Source of the DNA: Lepidostoma basale
Taxonomy: Eukaryota; Arthropoda; Insecta; Trichoptera; Lepidostomatidae
Direction of reading: 5' to 3'
Assembly: GCA_022606425.2 (NCBI GenBank)
Contig: JAHDVF020000513.1
Span: 419,284 to 483,283 of the forward strand
DNA length: 64,000 bases
The stretch's first letter is position 1, and every line of letters begins with the position of its first letter. The notes below the pieces were generated by a model. The model searched no databases and was not told where the DNA came from. It saw only the letters and a list, made by a program, of their open reading frames with translations. The position numbers and the translations under genes were made by a program. This document shows positions 33,190 to 44,100 of this stretch, in pieces.

Positions 33190-33190
33190 A
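33080..33190 (-). pseudogene. Possible decayed FLYWCH 3' exon
   Basis: After AAGTTTGCCAG comes TC (split codon) and RFQMNGSTKKISCLLGYSFH, which resembles the opening of the FLYWCH exons (aromatic, GK-x-LL, GYxF). The W-x-C and H-x-H parts do not follow; the frame runs into stem-loop repeat sequence. Splice phase is the shared phase 1. Either a truncated cassette or chance. Confidence 0.3.
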
Positions 33191-33479
33191 CTGGCAAACT
33201 TAATATAAATAGGCAAAAACAGATTTTGTCAAGAAAAAGTACGAGAATATTTTGATACAAGATAGTGTGAGAGGAATACTTCAATTCTCTCCTAAATGAA
33301 TTCAAAATGGACATTAATAATAATTATAATACACTCTACATCTTCCTAATTCTACCGCGGATGTTATTGGAAAACTCCAGGTGTTCATAAATAGGTGCCT
33401 TCGCTCAATATGATATTCAAGATCTATTGGCCCCAAAGAGTGTCAAATGCCGTTCTCTGGACCACGGCAAGCGAAAAGC

Positions 33480-34010
33480 CAATTAGAGAACAAGTCGCTA
33501 GACCCTAGGTTCTCAAAGTGGGTGATAACGCCCCCTTGTGGGCGTTTGAGACTTTCAGGGGGCAGTAGAAGACCCAGAAAAAATAGAGAGCGTGGGCAGA
33601 TAAAAAAATATAGTCTAAAAAGACAAAAAAAAAACACGCTAATCATTTCTTCATTCGGTATCCTACGATATGTCGTTTTCAGATACATAAAAGATTTAGT
33701 AATATTTTAAAATTCAACCATGTGTTTCTAAATACTTGGAATAACTTTTATGGGAGGGGAGTGTTGAACGTTTATTTTTCTTGTAAAGGGGCGGTGGCCC
33801 AGAAAAGATTGGAATCCTATGCGCTAGACGCAAATGGCAGTGGATCAGTTACACTCTGAAACGGAACCCAGCCTGCGTCGTTCAGGGCACACTTGGGATG
33901 ATGTAAGGTATAAGGCATGCGATAGAGTCGGGTGTTGAAAGTTCCTTGAGGCCCTTTGCACCACGGAGGTGTGACAGGACAAAAAGTAGAAGAAGACACC
34001 TTCCTAATAT
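33480..34010. mobile_element. hAT-like fragment followed by LINE tail
   Basis: CCTAGGTTCTCAAAGTGGG at 33,502 looks like a hAT end; its partner is not certain. 33,790-34,000 (plus) is a LINE 3' end: CACTTGGGATGATGTAAGG, GATAGAGTCGG, TGCACCACGGAGGTGTGACAGG then GTAGAAGAAG; same family as 49,575-49,755. Confidence 0.5.
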
Positions 34011-34318
34011 GGTGTTTTAAAAACTCCTTCCTTAGGTCTTTTTTTTTAAAATTAATTAATCAGTTGATGGCACATAAAACAATAATGATTGAGGAGTGCA
34101 AAGGGTTAAACGGTAGAAAATCTTTACTTCTGTGAATATTTCACGGGTCGCAACTAGTATAGATAAATCTCCAATATGATATAGGTATTGAAATATTATA
34201 ATTTTTCAATATTTTACAATTAGTTTTTTTTACGCTTTCTTCACGTACACAATTAGCAGAATTAATCATACACAATATACATATATCGATACGCAACATC
34301 TTAAACTAATATAATTGT

Positions 34319-34569
34319 TTATGTAGATAAATATGTTATATCGATGTGACCGTTACTATCAGATGGGGTGATTTTTGACTTGACTTGGTGATTATGGTTA
34401 TGTCTGTGTTTCACCACAATATCATTGAAAGTGTGCACAAATGCGTTACAGCCCAAATATCTCGAAGTGCACGCCCATCTCAGCTTTTGGTTCAATGAAG
34501 TGTGAACGGAGTAGGTGTGACCTCCAATGTTTAAAATTTTCTTGCCATTTCTGTTAGAACTGTAATAAG
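34319..34569 (-). CDS. mod(mdg4): FLYWCH alternative 3' exon D, mod(mdg4)-like
   Basis: Acceptor ATCTTTTTTACAG, split codon CT, 82 residues to TAA. YYSSNRNGKKILNIGGHTYS, KLRWACTSRYLGCNAFVHT, HRHNHNHQV give the FLYWCH pattern at about residues 9-57, then a 25-residue polar tail. Entry phase 1. It differs most from the plus-strand subgroup and is closest in style to exons B and E (the -RWxC...GC- form without SSY). Role inferred as an isoform-specific C-terminus. Confidence 0.83.
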
Positions 34570-34699
34570 CTGTAAAAAAGATATATTTAAAAAATATCAA
34601 GTCACATAGATTTTTGTCAAATTCCCATCAAACTTATTTTAAGCACAATGAAATAAATTTTAACCTAAAAAAACAAATTTATAAAAAAAAACATACTGC

Positions 34700-34925
34700 A
34701 TAAAACATTGACCCCCATTGTGCGGCTTACTTCATTTGCAGTATTTAAAAAAATTGTCACGAACTGCGGCCAAGTACATTCGCACTCAGACAGATTGTCG
34801 TAAAGACTAAAGTAAAAAGGTTTATATGATACATTAAAATATGAACTGCAAATATAGCCTATCGCAGTTTGAAACCAAAATTTTGTTCTGCAAATAAAGC
34901 CAGTCGCACTATAGGGGTTAGAGAA
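34700..34925. mobile_element. MITE family 'CCCC(T)ATAG..GCGACTGGC'
   Basis: Left CCCCCATTGTGCGGCTTAC-TTCATTTGCAG, right CTGCAAATAAAGCCAGTCGC-ACTATAGGGG: imperfect inverse ends. Copies at 38,118-38,345 and 46,498-46,700. Confidence 0.6.
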
Positions 34926-36537
34926 AAATTATATATAATTTTACTGCAATCAAGAAAATCAGACATAAATAATAAATATTCATCTGAAACACTTCATTTG
35001 TCATGTGATATGTATAAAATAAATTAAAATACTAAAAAAAATTGTTTTTAGACTCTTTTATCATGTTTTTAAAGGAGCTTTTTATCTTCACAAAACTTTA
35101 AAAGAAATCTTTATTATCTTGACAAAGCTCAGGTGGGAACAACTTTGTTGTTTTAAAAAAACTAAAACCACAAAGTAAGATAAAAAGGGTTTTAATTTTT
35201 CATAAACTTAAAGTGTCACTGGAATTCCATTGTAGTTTTTTTATAAATAAAACAGTATTTTTTCTACTCCATAGTTATTTTTTCTCTACTAATTTTGAAG
35301 GTTTTACACATTCATCACCAGCAGAACTACATAAAAGTTCATATCGTTCTCCCGATGATGATGGTTTCATTGAAATATTTTGAAAGAATAAAACTCAAAA
35401 ATAGAAAAAACTGTTTTAATTCATTATTTTTTCAGATTTAATTTATTAACAAATCATATGAACTGTGATATATATAATTGTGCATAAAAAATGACAATTT
35501 GAATGATAGGTATAACACTAGTATATCATTCATTCATTGCGATTCACTTTTTTTTTCACGTTCAAAGAACACAATTTGAAAGCTCGATGGATCATTGTCA
35601 GAACCAAAGTTTTGTTATAATTTGTATCAGTCAATGGAAAATAATCAATAGTCATCGATTTTTTTTTAAATGACGTATAGTATGCTACCCTTTAGGATTG
35701 GGTTGATAAAAACAAAATCATAAATGTGAATATAGCATTTTATTACAAATTGATGAAACTGACAAATAGTAAAAACATAAAAACAAAAATTTATATTTTT
35801 CAACATACAATAACATAAATAAATTCCTTGAACTGTGTATAAATAAAATACAAAAGATTCAGATGTCAAACTGTTTAATTAATTGATTTACAATTGTCTT
35901 CTTTGGTTTATTCGGATACATAGCAGGAAAATGCCACCATATGTGGTGTTACTAAAACCGGCTTCCCTGGAAACGACACAAAGTTGGCCAAACCTTCCAC
36001 CACAGCAACATAATATCAGGAGAGATAATGCCCTTTTATGAGTTTTAATTAAAATGACATCCTTTGAAAATTATCGATTCATAACCATACATTTGCATAC
36101 ATCTAAATCATTTATTCTGATCATCCAAACAAGAAATTTTTGACACTATTTGGATTTTGGTAGTATTGGGGGAGATGTAAACTGCTTAAATATTTAACTT
36201 TGATGGAACCCTGTACATTTTTATTATTATTTAATTAACCACTTTTGAATGAGCAGCGTTCGCGCGCGGCGCATGTATTGTATCGCGCCAACCCTAGCAC
36301 TGCTGGCGCGTTTCGACTTGCTTGCGTTACGTAAGGTAAAGAAAAGAACTGAGTTCGCCTCTTTTTTGAACCTGACAACTTTTAAATAATGTAAATTTTT
36401 TAAATAAAAAATGTAATAATCTGATATTATTGGTTCTATTTTTGTAAAAAAAAAAAAACAGAGTGGTTAAATATCAAAATCATTACAGTTAAAAATTCTA
36501 ATACATTCATGATAAATACAATTTACAAACATATTTA
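34926..36537. other. No gene clearly supported
   Basis: AT-rich. CCCGATGATGATGGTTTCATTGAAAT at about 35,351 is stem-loop-like. At about 35,895-35,985 (minus) a short frame reads NFVSFPGKPVLVTPHMVAFS then stop, reminiscent of a FLYWCH exon start; no acceptor or W-x-C supports it. Confidence 0.35.
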
Positions 36538-36950
36538 TGCATCCCCAAGGCAAATCCTACCACTGCAAAATATGTCAACATCTGAGGTGACCCAATAAGC
36601 AAAGAGATTGCTCAACCCACAGGTGTAACCATTGGCAGGTTGGTTCTGCAGCGCGGCAAATAAAACAATATGTGTTTTCTTTGACGAAGATAATTATTAG
36701 GGACAAATAGACCTACATCACTCAGGACATCCGAGTTATATACACAGCCGTCAATCGGTTGAAAGAAGTGATATATCCCTCTTTTTCCCCAAATGATTGG
36801 AAGCTTGATATGCCTAACAAGAAGTTAGTCAGAAAGAGCCACGGGTCATAACCATACTCACTGAAGATAAAAAATTGTAGGTTTTTTTTTCTACACTCAC
36901 GCCACCATCAGAGAATATCGAATCTCATGCGGTGACCAAATAACTCATTT
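36538..36950 (-). mobile_element. Jockey-like LINE C-terminal fragment, decayed
   Basis: Close to 24,372-24,750 in sequence (GGTTGGTTCTGCAGCGCGGC, CATCACTCAGGACATC, CACCATCAGAGAATATCG) with many small changes. Confidence 0.7.
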
Positions 36951-36987
36951 TAGGGCAATCCCTATTAAACAAGATTGCCATTTATAC

Positions 36988-37135
36988 AAACGATGAGGTT
37001 CGCAACCCATCATACCGCGTCTCCCGCGGGGCGAAAAGAGTAGGATGAAATGCCGCATCGGTTAAAGTGTGACAGTCCATTCTTTCTGCCCACCCTTTCG
37101 GGGAGACGGTGTGGTGGTTAGTTAGTTAGTTTTAG
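36988..37135 (+). mobile_element. SINE sharing the LINE (GTTA)n tail
   Basis: GATGAGGTTCGCAACCCATC, CCCGCGGGGCGAAAAGAG, GTGTGACAGTCCATTCTTTC then GGTTAGTTAGTTAG. 5' truncated relative to 39,178. Confidence 0.75.
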
Positions 37136-37322
37136 ATTTTTACAAGTGCCTTCCATTGCGCAAAGACTCGGTGACTTCGGTGATACATTGACTTCTGCGA
37201 CTTTTTTAGCTTGTGTAACTTATTGTGACCTGCACGAGTCGACAAAGTTTTTATCTAGTGGACACATCGCTTAAGACTTGATATACAATTTCAAACTCAT
37301 GTAAATAATGTCCATAATGATT

Positions 37323-37513
37323 TTAATGATTATGGAATCCTACTGTTTTCAAAATTACACTATCAACGGTGTATAACACAGAACGGCAGCCAGCGTCTTT
37401 CTTGCTACAGCGCCACCGTACCGTGCCATTTGGTGCAACAGTTCGGTTGGAATATCGGTAGGGGCCGAAATTAATGACAACTGTTCCGTTCTTCGATGTT
37501 CCAAATCTAGGAA
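37323..37513 (-). CDS. mod(mdg4): FLYWCH alternative 3' exon E, mod(mdg4)-like
   Basis: Acceptor TTGCTTTTGCAG, split codon TT, then 62 residues to TAA. RFGTSKNGTVVINFGPYRYS, TVRWRCSKKDAGCRSVLYT, KTVGFHNH-stop: aromatic run, W-x-C, Cys and H-x-H, the last His being the final residue. There is no Met in the frame, so it is invisible to a start-codon search. Shortest of the set (191 bases). The nearest minus-strand exon to the orientation switch. Phase 1 entry as in all others. The W-R-C-S-K/R-x-x-x-G-C form is the classical mod(mdg4) FLYWCH form. Confidence 0.87.
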
Positions 37514-37914
37514 CTGCAAAAGCAACGATAAATTCATATTATTACATTTTCACAAATGAAAGACTAAGTCTTAAAATTAAATAAAAATTAACAAATCATT
37601 ATCAGTACTATACTAGTGCAGTCACTGCTCGAGACATATAACATATTGAACATGCTATTAAGATCAAAACAACACTTTAATAATTAATATTAAAACCAAA
37701 ACAACACTGAAAATTTAAAAATGAGAAAATAACTACAAATAACACTTCACGAATTCATCATTAACCGAGTGAGCCAGCTTTAATCCAAGAAAATTATAAA
37801 TAAAAAAAAACACGTAGAAAAAACCAACTAAATACATTTTTTTTTAATGTATACAAATACTTGTAGAAAAATACTGGATTTTACCCGTTATGGGTGTATT
37901 AATCATTAATAATT
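37514..37914. other. No gene seen; AT-rich
   Basis: Upstream (minus strand) intron of exon E; no feature recognised. Confidence 0.4.
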
Positions 37915-38105
37915 AATTGTATCTCAATAGAGACTAGTGTATCTCAGACGTGGTGTTCGTAGAAGGGCAGAATGGGGAATGTTGTATTACATAAAGCGAT
38001 CGCTTAACCCAACCAATGACAGGTCATAAGTCCTGAAACGCCTCGACCACCATATTCTGTTTCCAAATAATTTACATCTTTGGCTCTATTGAATTACAAT
38101 TAATT
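37915..38105. repeat. Dispersed repeat R1
   Basis: AATTGTATCTCAATAGAGAC at the left, GCGATCGCTTAACCCAACCAA in the middle and the inverse CTCTATTGAATTACAATTAA at the right. Confidence 0.65.
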
Positions 38106-38117
38106 CTTATCTAAAAA

Positions 38118-38345
38118 CATGATAATCCCTCATTGTGCAGGTGGCTATATTTGCAGTTAAAATAATTTGGTCTGCGGTTGACTACATTTACAGATGACAG
38201 ATAGTCCCCGCTCATTAAAATATTACGTACAATTTAATAGTAAGGAACAAAAGTAAATAGGTTTAAAGATACAATCAAATATGAGCTGCAAATGTAGTGC
38301 GCGGCAGTTCAAAACCATTATTTTGGACTGCAAAAAGAGTTAATC
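38118..38345. mobile_element. MITE family 'CCCC(T)ATAG..', copy 2
   Basis: CCCTCATTGTGCAGGTGGCT-ATATTTGCAG ... GTGCGCGGCAGTTC, resembling 34,700-34,925. Confidence 0.5.
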
Positions 38346-38443
38346 CACTCATTAAATCATGAAATATTTGGTCTATTGAAAAAAAGACGTACACTGTTGA
38401 TTCAAATCAATTTTTTTATACAATCACTAGTATGAGAAGAAAT

Positions 38444-38690
38444 GATGACCTTTGTGGCGGAGTGGTAAGTGCATTGACTGTCACCCCGAAGGTTCCGGGT
38501 CCCATTCCCGGCGAGGGCAGTGTGATTGTCACACTGTCATTGGTCTGATGTAAAATTCACTTAACAATAAAATGGCGATGGATTAGCTACCTATCAAATG
38601 TCGCGAGAATCACTATGATAGCTATAATACCCTTTACATCGATTTGGCTCATGCTGTCATGATGTAAAGAGCGACAAATTAATAATAAAT
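38444..38690 (+). mobile_element. tRNA-derived SINE (family 1)
   Basis: GATGACCTTTGTGGCGGAGTGG, B-box-like GGGTCCCATTCCC, body ACAATAAAATGGCGATGG and CATCGATTTGGCTCATGC, tail of AATAATAAA. Confidence 0.82.
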
Positions 38691-39177
38691 TATTATAAAA
38701 ATAATTGTTGCCGCACTTTATAATCGTCAATTGTGACACGTAATACGTTTGTACTGTTTTTCTGTTAAAATTATATAAGTTTTTTCGTTTTTATAAAGAA
38801 TTTTGACAGGTGTAAAAATAAATTTTTCATTTGTTCCAATGACAATTTGAATAATTTCTTCAATATTATTTTTAAGTTCTTGCTGGTTAAGTGCCTAATT
38901 ACAGCTAATTTAAAAAACGGTGGATACGTGTAACATAAATTAAATAAACACAAAAGTCCGGATCGTCCATGTCAACATGTGCAACATCGAAAAAAACATT
39001 ATGTGTTATTACATTATGTGCTAAATTAGAAAAAAACGGTGGATATGTGGAACATAAAATAAAAAGACAATATGTGCACCATCTAAAAAGAACATTTTGT
39101 GTTAAATTATTCATATTTTGTTATTTTATTTTATATCATTGTATTTTATAGTATTTGTTTCAGATTTATTTTGTGGG
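38691..39177. other. No gene; short internal repeat
   Basis: The text AAAAAACGGTGGATA(C/T)GTG and ACATAAA appears at 38,912 and 39,030, a direct repeat of about 120 bases. Nothing coding recognised. Confidence 0.4.
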
Positions 39178-39365
39178 TGTTGGACGATCGAAGTGTGCGC
39201 GGGAGATGCCTATTGGTGGCGATGAGGTTTGCAACCCATCACACCGCGTCTCCCGCGGGGCGAAAAGAGAAGGATGAAGTGCTGCATCAGTAAAAGTGTG
39301 ACAGTTCATTCTTTCTGCCTACCCTTTTGGGGAGACGGCGTGATGGTTAGTTAGTTAGTTAGTAA
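39178..39365 (+). mobile_element. SINE sharing the LINE (GTTA)n tail, longest copy
   Basis: Starts GTTGGACGATCGAAGTGTGC, GGGAGATGCCTATTGGTGGC, then the common middle and CATTCTTTCTGCCTACCC ... GACGGCGTGATGGTTAGTTAG. Confidence 0.78.
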
Positions 39366-41828
39366 AAATAAATAATAGCTCATAATAATGAGGAATAAAC
39401 TGAGTCATCTCCAGAATTGATCTTAAATCTCTTAAAACATGACCCAAAATGATATTACCATAAAGTACTAATTTATATACATTCTTTACAATAATTGAAG
39501 CCCGGTTATTATAATACAAAAATAAAAACAAAGAAAAATAACAAAAACTGTTTGTTGTTCCATGTAATGTGCCATGGGTGGCATCTTTAGGGTGACGTTT
39601 GAACTACACTATATTATAAAATCACTTTACACCTTTGCAGTTATTGGCCTTCACATGTAACACCAATTGGGATAAAAAATACTTTTTTGATGCACCTTTG
39701 TTATATAATATCCAGCCCTCAATTACTAAATGTTATCAACCAAATTTGCATTTGGGAAAAAAAAATTGTGTATTTGAATTAAAAGATGTACATAATTTAA
39801 TGTCTTATATAAAAAATATTTAGTATACATAGCTTAATAATCATATTTTTAATAAAACTTGTGGCTCTGTTTTCATAAGAGCTCGTGTATTCGATGCTTC
39901 TTACTAGAAAATTCTATCATTTGAAACTTCAAAACAAAAGTCTTACAATAAACAAGGAAATTAAAATAGGGTCTTCAATTAGAGATAATCGTTGACAAAT
40001 AAAAAATACTTACGATTCATTAATCAATACGAGGCACTGAGGAAATACGAACTAAACAAATTAATATTGCTTCATATATTAAGTTTATTTTTTTAAATAG
40101 ATTAATGTATTTTAGAGTCCGGATATATACAAACAAATAAATAAGTTCACAAACAATATATGTTAACTAAGATTTCTAAAATTATGGCATATTATAATAT
40201 GGCACATAATACAATAAAAGTAAAATAAATGTTGATAAATTCATCCAAAAACATAACCCTTTACTGTCAGATGTCACTTTCGCTGTATAAATTAAGTAAG
40301 ATAATATGATAACAGTGAACACGCGATTATTTTTATTAGCTTTTTAAAAATAGCAAATTGTGTAATTTTAAATTAAAATAATAAAATAAATACATTACGA
40401 AAATTTGACAATCAACAAACACATTACACAAAATGTTGGATTAAAACCATAGAAATTGACTATCTACATCTACTAATGTGGTTTTTCTTGATCATTCCGT
40501 GGAATATTTTTCGTGAGATACGCTTACTCAATAGGGTAAGCGAAATCAATATTGGCACACAATCCGAAAATAAGGTTAAATCGACCAGCGTTGCCTATAA
40601 CTGTGTCATATACCCTATTCGAGCGGTTCGTGTTACTCCACAGAAACAGATATAAGTTTTGTTAGGTTACGGTCTGCATTTGTACTGTCAAAATATTATA
40701 TTTTGCTTCGTGTATAATAAATACTTATTAGAAACTATTTTGTAATTTGAGATATTATTTTAATTTGAGATATAAATATAACGTCGGTATTCGTAATATT
40801 AAATATTTATGTTTAGATGTGCCGTTCATTTTACCGTTTTTTATTTGTTTTCATTCCAGTGTAAACACTCATTGGTTATTTGAATTGTGGTTATAATATT
40901 AGAAATAAAAGTTGCGTGATGGTTTTTTAATATAATTTATAAATTTTCATACGTTTAGTTCATTTTACGTTACACATAAATTACTGTGAATATGCTGTTT
41001 AAATGACACTGTGGCTATTTTTAATTAGAATGTATATGAATATTATTGTATTCAGTGAAATGTTTTTAATTCAGGTAAATTGATTTAATACTAATAAATC
41101 GTTTTGCATTTAAATGTCTTTCATTTATAGTATTTATATGTATTTTTTATTGCGACAAGATTTTTTTTCCAAAATAATACAATTGCCCAATTATCAGTTT
41201 ACAGCCTTAATATAGATCCTGCTTCCTGTATTTTGACAACCAAACTACAATTAAATTAAATTGTTTGTTCATTTAGTAATATTTGCAATTAAATAGAAAT
41301 AAACAATAGTAGCATTTGCAAAAGTGTGGATAAATATCATTTAAAGAGATGCTTACCTTGTTCGTTTATTAATATTGTCATTATTTTTTTTTAAATACCT
41401 CTTAATATTTTTTCTATTACATTTATTGAGTTCTTTTACTAAAAATATGGTTTGGCATAAATACTCAATTGTGAAATGCTTCATTGACTAACAAATTAAT
41501 GCAATTAACTGTTACATATTCCAATGTTCATAAAAAAAAACATTGAATGTTCATCCCAGTATACCACTACACCAAATACGAGCGAGAAAAAAATATGTTT
41601 GCTTGTATTTTGACACTAAACTGACGAAGAAGAAAAATGTTGAATGACATTTGACATAGGACTCACTAGAATAAAGTCGATGTCGAATGTCATTCGACAT
41701 AGGACCGGAAAGTGTTGATCCTTTTCGATATATTAACATGGGATCAATAAGTGTGCAGTAATGTTTATGTGCAACAATATAAGTAACCTGCAAAAAGTGA
41801 GTTAATAAACTGTTTAATTTGTTTTCAG
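39366..41828. other. Divide between minus and plus exon blocks; no exon seen
   Basis: 2.4 kb without FLYWCH, BTB or LINE coding signal. An unknown 62-residue frame (39,635-39,823; YFFDAPLLYNIQPSITKCYQ) follows TTTGCAG but not in phase 1. 40,490-40,680 is somewhat richer in GC with CGATAC-type words and could hold a promoter or untranslated exon, which I cannot prove. Confidence 0.4.
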
Positions 41829-42070
41829 TGAATTTCATTACTCTTAAAAATAACTCCACCCTTGTGATGTATCAGAATTACACTTACAATAGAGGACGGC
41901 GTTGCGGAATAGGCACGCGCTGGCACTGTTCCTCATATGGAGCCCTACGCTGCAAAGCTTCTATCGTTATCAAAGAAAATATTATAATTTCTCTCAGATG
42001 TGTTGCACACAGCCATCCTCCTCCCAATATCTACCATATTGACGGAAGATTTCAAAAACGTCAATTTTAA
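41829..42070 (+). CDS. mod(mdg4): FLYWCH alternative 3' exon F, mod(mdg4)-like
   Basis: Acceptor TTTGTTTTCAG, split codon TG, 79 residues to TAA. NFITLKNNSTLVMYQNYTYN, GTRWHCSSYGALRCKASIV, CVAHSHPPPNIYHIDGRF: FLYWCH with H-S-H at the end and the PP-x-x-x-x-x-G-x-F tail shared by the plus-strand subgroup. First exon of the plus block, 4.3 kb from the last minus-strand exon. Phase 1. The first residue would be Val if the common exon ends in G. Confidence 0.87.
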
Positions 42071-42225
42071 ATCCATGCATTTTAATTAAATCCCATGATT
42101 CTATTTGAATCATGAGAATTAATTAAAATTTGGGATTTAATTAGAATGGGATATAATTAAACTCTTTCTAGAGTCACACCTCTTTTTAAGTACTATTATT
42201 TTGTTAATACTCTTTACATCATTAC

Positions 42226-42430
42226 AGCGCGAACCAAATCGATGTAAAGGGTGTAGCTATTATATTGATTCTCATGGCGTGAGACAGGTAGTCTATTGCC
42301 ATTACACTCACGCGAATTCTATACCAGAACTAAAACAGTGTGAAAATTACACTGTCATCGCCGGCAATCAAACCCGGAACATTCGGTGCGGCAGTCATTG
42401 CTGTTGCCATTCTGCCACAAAAGTCGTATT
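42226..42430 (-). mobile_element. tRNA-derived SINE (family 1), minus strand
   Basis: GCGAACCAAATCGATGTAAAGG at the left is the inverse tail; GACAGGTAGTCTATTGCCATT and TCGCCGGCAATCAAACCCGG are the inverse body and B box; the start is at GCCACAAAAGTCG. Confidence 0.8.
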
Positions 42431-42721
42431 TACACTGGACTCGCTTTGAACATTTTTGTACACAATTTAGAAATAACACAGTGCCCCATTCCCTGCATGT
42501 ACAACTCAGTATGTACTATGTGAAAAGCGGAGCAGAAATTGCATGTGAGATGGAAAGTGCAGCAATAGGTTTGTCTATTATCCGATTGTGATAATTAATA
42601 ATCTTTGTTACGATTTTATAAAGTTATTATTATTATTTTGAAATAAAATTAAGATACATAAAAAATATTGAATTTTATTTTTTGAATCCTGAATTCATTT
42701 TTGTACAAGGAAACCTATCCA

Positions 42722-42973
42722 CCAATGGCGATACTCCCATAGAAGCCCCGAAGTCCGGCTTCCGTAAGAAATTTTGAATCAACACCCCCAAATCTAAGTA
42801 ATCATGCCCCGCATAAACCAACAACCCACCAAATCACCTTCCAACAATGTTGCCATCAGACATAAGAAGAATAGCCTCGAGAGCTGAACCTCTGTAAGCC
42901 AGAAGAGGTTTTGATTCAAAATTTCTTACACAAGCCGAGCTTCTGGGCTTCTATGGGAGTACCGCCACTGCTA
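42722..42973. mobile_element. MITE with GGCGATACTCCCATAGAAGC ends
   Basis: Left GGCGATACTCCCATAGAAGC then AAGAAATTTTGAATCAA; right TTGATTCAAAATTTCTTACAC then GGCTTCTATGGGAGTACCGCC. Arms about 60 bases. Confidence 0.8.
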
Positions 42974-43364
42974 TCCACCATTAGTATTTTTTAACTATTT
43001 TTTTATTAATTAAAACAATGTTTTTTCCACTTTTGTTCTTACTTTCATTTTGTTCATAGTCGTATGATTGATTCATAATATGACTTGACATAAACCCTAC
43101 TGAAAATATGAATAAAAACCATCAGTGTTTGTTTAATTTTTGTACAAAATACAATATTATTTGTTTACAAAAATTTAACTCCAAAATCGTCTTCTTTCGC
43201 ATTTCTTATTCTGAACCCACTATCTGATCCAAACTATTTGATGTAATAACTTTATAAATCAATAACTTCCTTTACTAAATCGATTTTTGCATATTAAATA
43301 TTAATAACAATATAAAAACAATGAGTTAATCCCCAAGCTCATGTTATTAATTTTTACCATCTAT

Positions 43365-43760
43365 ATCACAGGTTCCCAACCTTTTCTAAACCACAGCTCC
43401 GTTTTCAAGAAATAAAAATTCTATAGCCCCCTTTCCCATAACAGTTATACCAAATATTAAAACATTGTTGCACATTATTTATATTTTATCTATGGATCTA
43501 AACATGCTAGATTGCATAAATCACATCAAACAAATGAAGTATACATATACCTAATGCTTTTTTAAAAATGTTATTAATTAACACCCATTTTTTGTTATTA
43601 ATACAATTGAAAATGTCTGTTTTCTAGCAGTTTTATTGAAATTTATGGGAATGACATGTTTCGCTTTTCTAGGTCGTTATCAAATGTCCCTCTATTTGCC
43701 TTTAGATCTGTTACTGCCATCAGCGGAAGGCATCAGTACCCGTTGGGAACTTATGGTCTA
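43365..43760. repeat. hAT-like fragment with nested family C stem-loop
   Basis: CAGGTTCCCAACCTTTTCTAA is a hAT-like left end. At about 43,605-43,690 inverse family C text (GACATGTTTCGCTTTTCTAG-GTCGTTATCAAATG). Right boundary uncertain (CGTTGGGAAC near 43,745). Confidence 0.4.
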
Positions 43761-43867
43761 CATGTATTAATGTAATGACTGAATTGAATAGTTTATTTAA
43801 TAGTTTTTTAATGTTTACATAAAATATAATTCAACTAAAATACGTGTATTGTTCTGATTGGTTTCAG

Positions 43868-44097
43868 TGAAATATATATCCGTAAATAACAAAACACTTC
43901 TAATGTACAAGGAGTATACCTTTAACAAGGGACGCCCGAGAAGTTATGGCACTTGCTGGAATTGTTCCTCCTATACCACTCTTCGCTGCAAGGCCTCCGT
44001 TGTTGTCAAGAATGGTCAAATAGAGTGTCTCAGAAATCAACATATTCACGATCCACCTCAATTTTTTGTAGTTAATGGGAAATATGTGAGGTTCTAA
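43868..44097 (+). CDS. mod(mdg4): FLYWCH alternative 3' exon G, mod(mdg4)-like
   Basis: Acceptor TGATTGGTTTCAG, split codon TG, 75 residues to TAA. KYISVNNKTLLMYKEYTFNK, GTCWNCSSYTTLRCKASVV, NQHIHDPPQFFVVNGKYVRF. W-x-C, Cys and H-I-H are in place. Sister of exon H: the first 19 residues are identical and both exons are 230 bases long, so they arose by tandem duplication. A pogo-like element starts 3 bases after the stop, so the 3' UTR is transposon sequence. Phase 1. Confidence 0.88.
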
Positions 44098-44100
44098 TTA

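Noticed and set aside
35895..35985. FLYWCH exon start NFVSFPGKPVLV
   Set aside because: No credible acceptor, stop after about 25 codons, no W-x-C or H-x-H.
37355..37537. 60-residue Met-started minus-strand ORF
   Set aside because: Out-of-frame shadow of FLYWCH exon E; the other frame carries the zinc ligands and the phase-1 acceptor.
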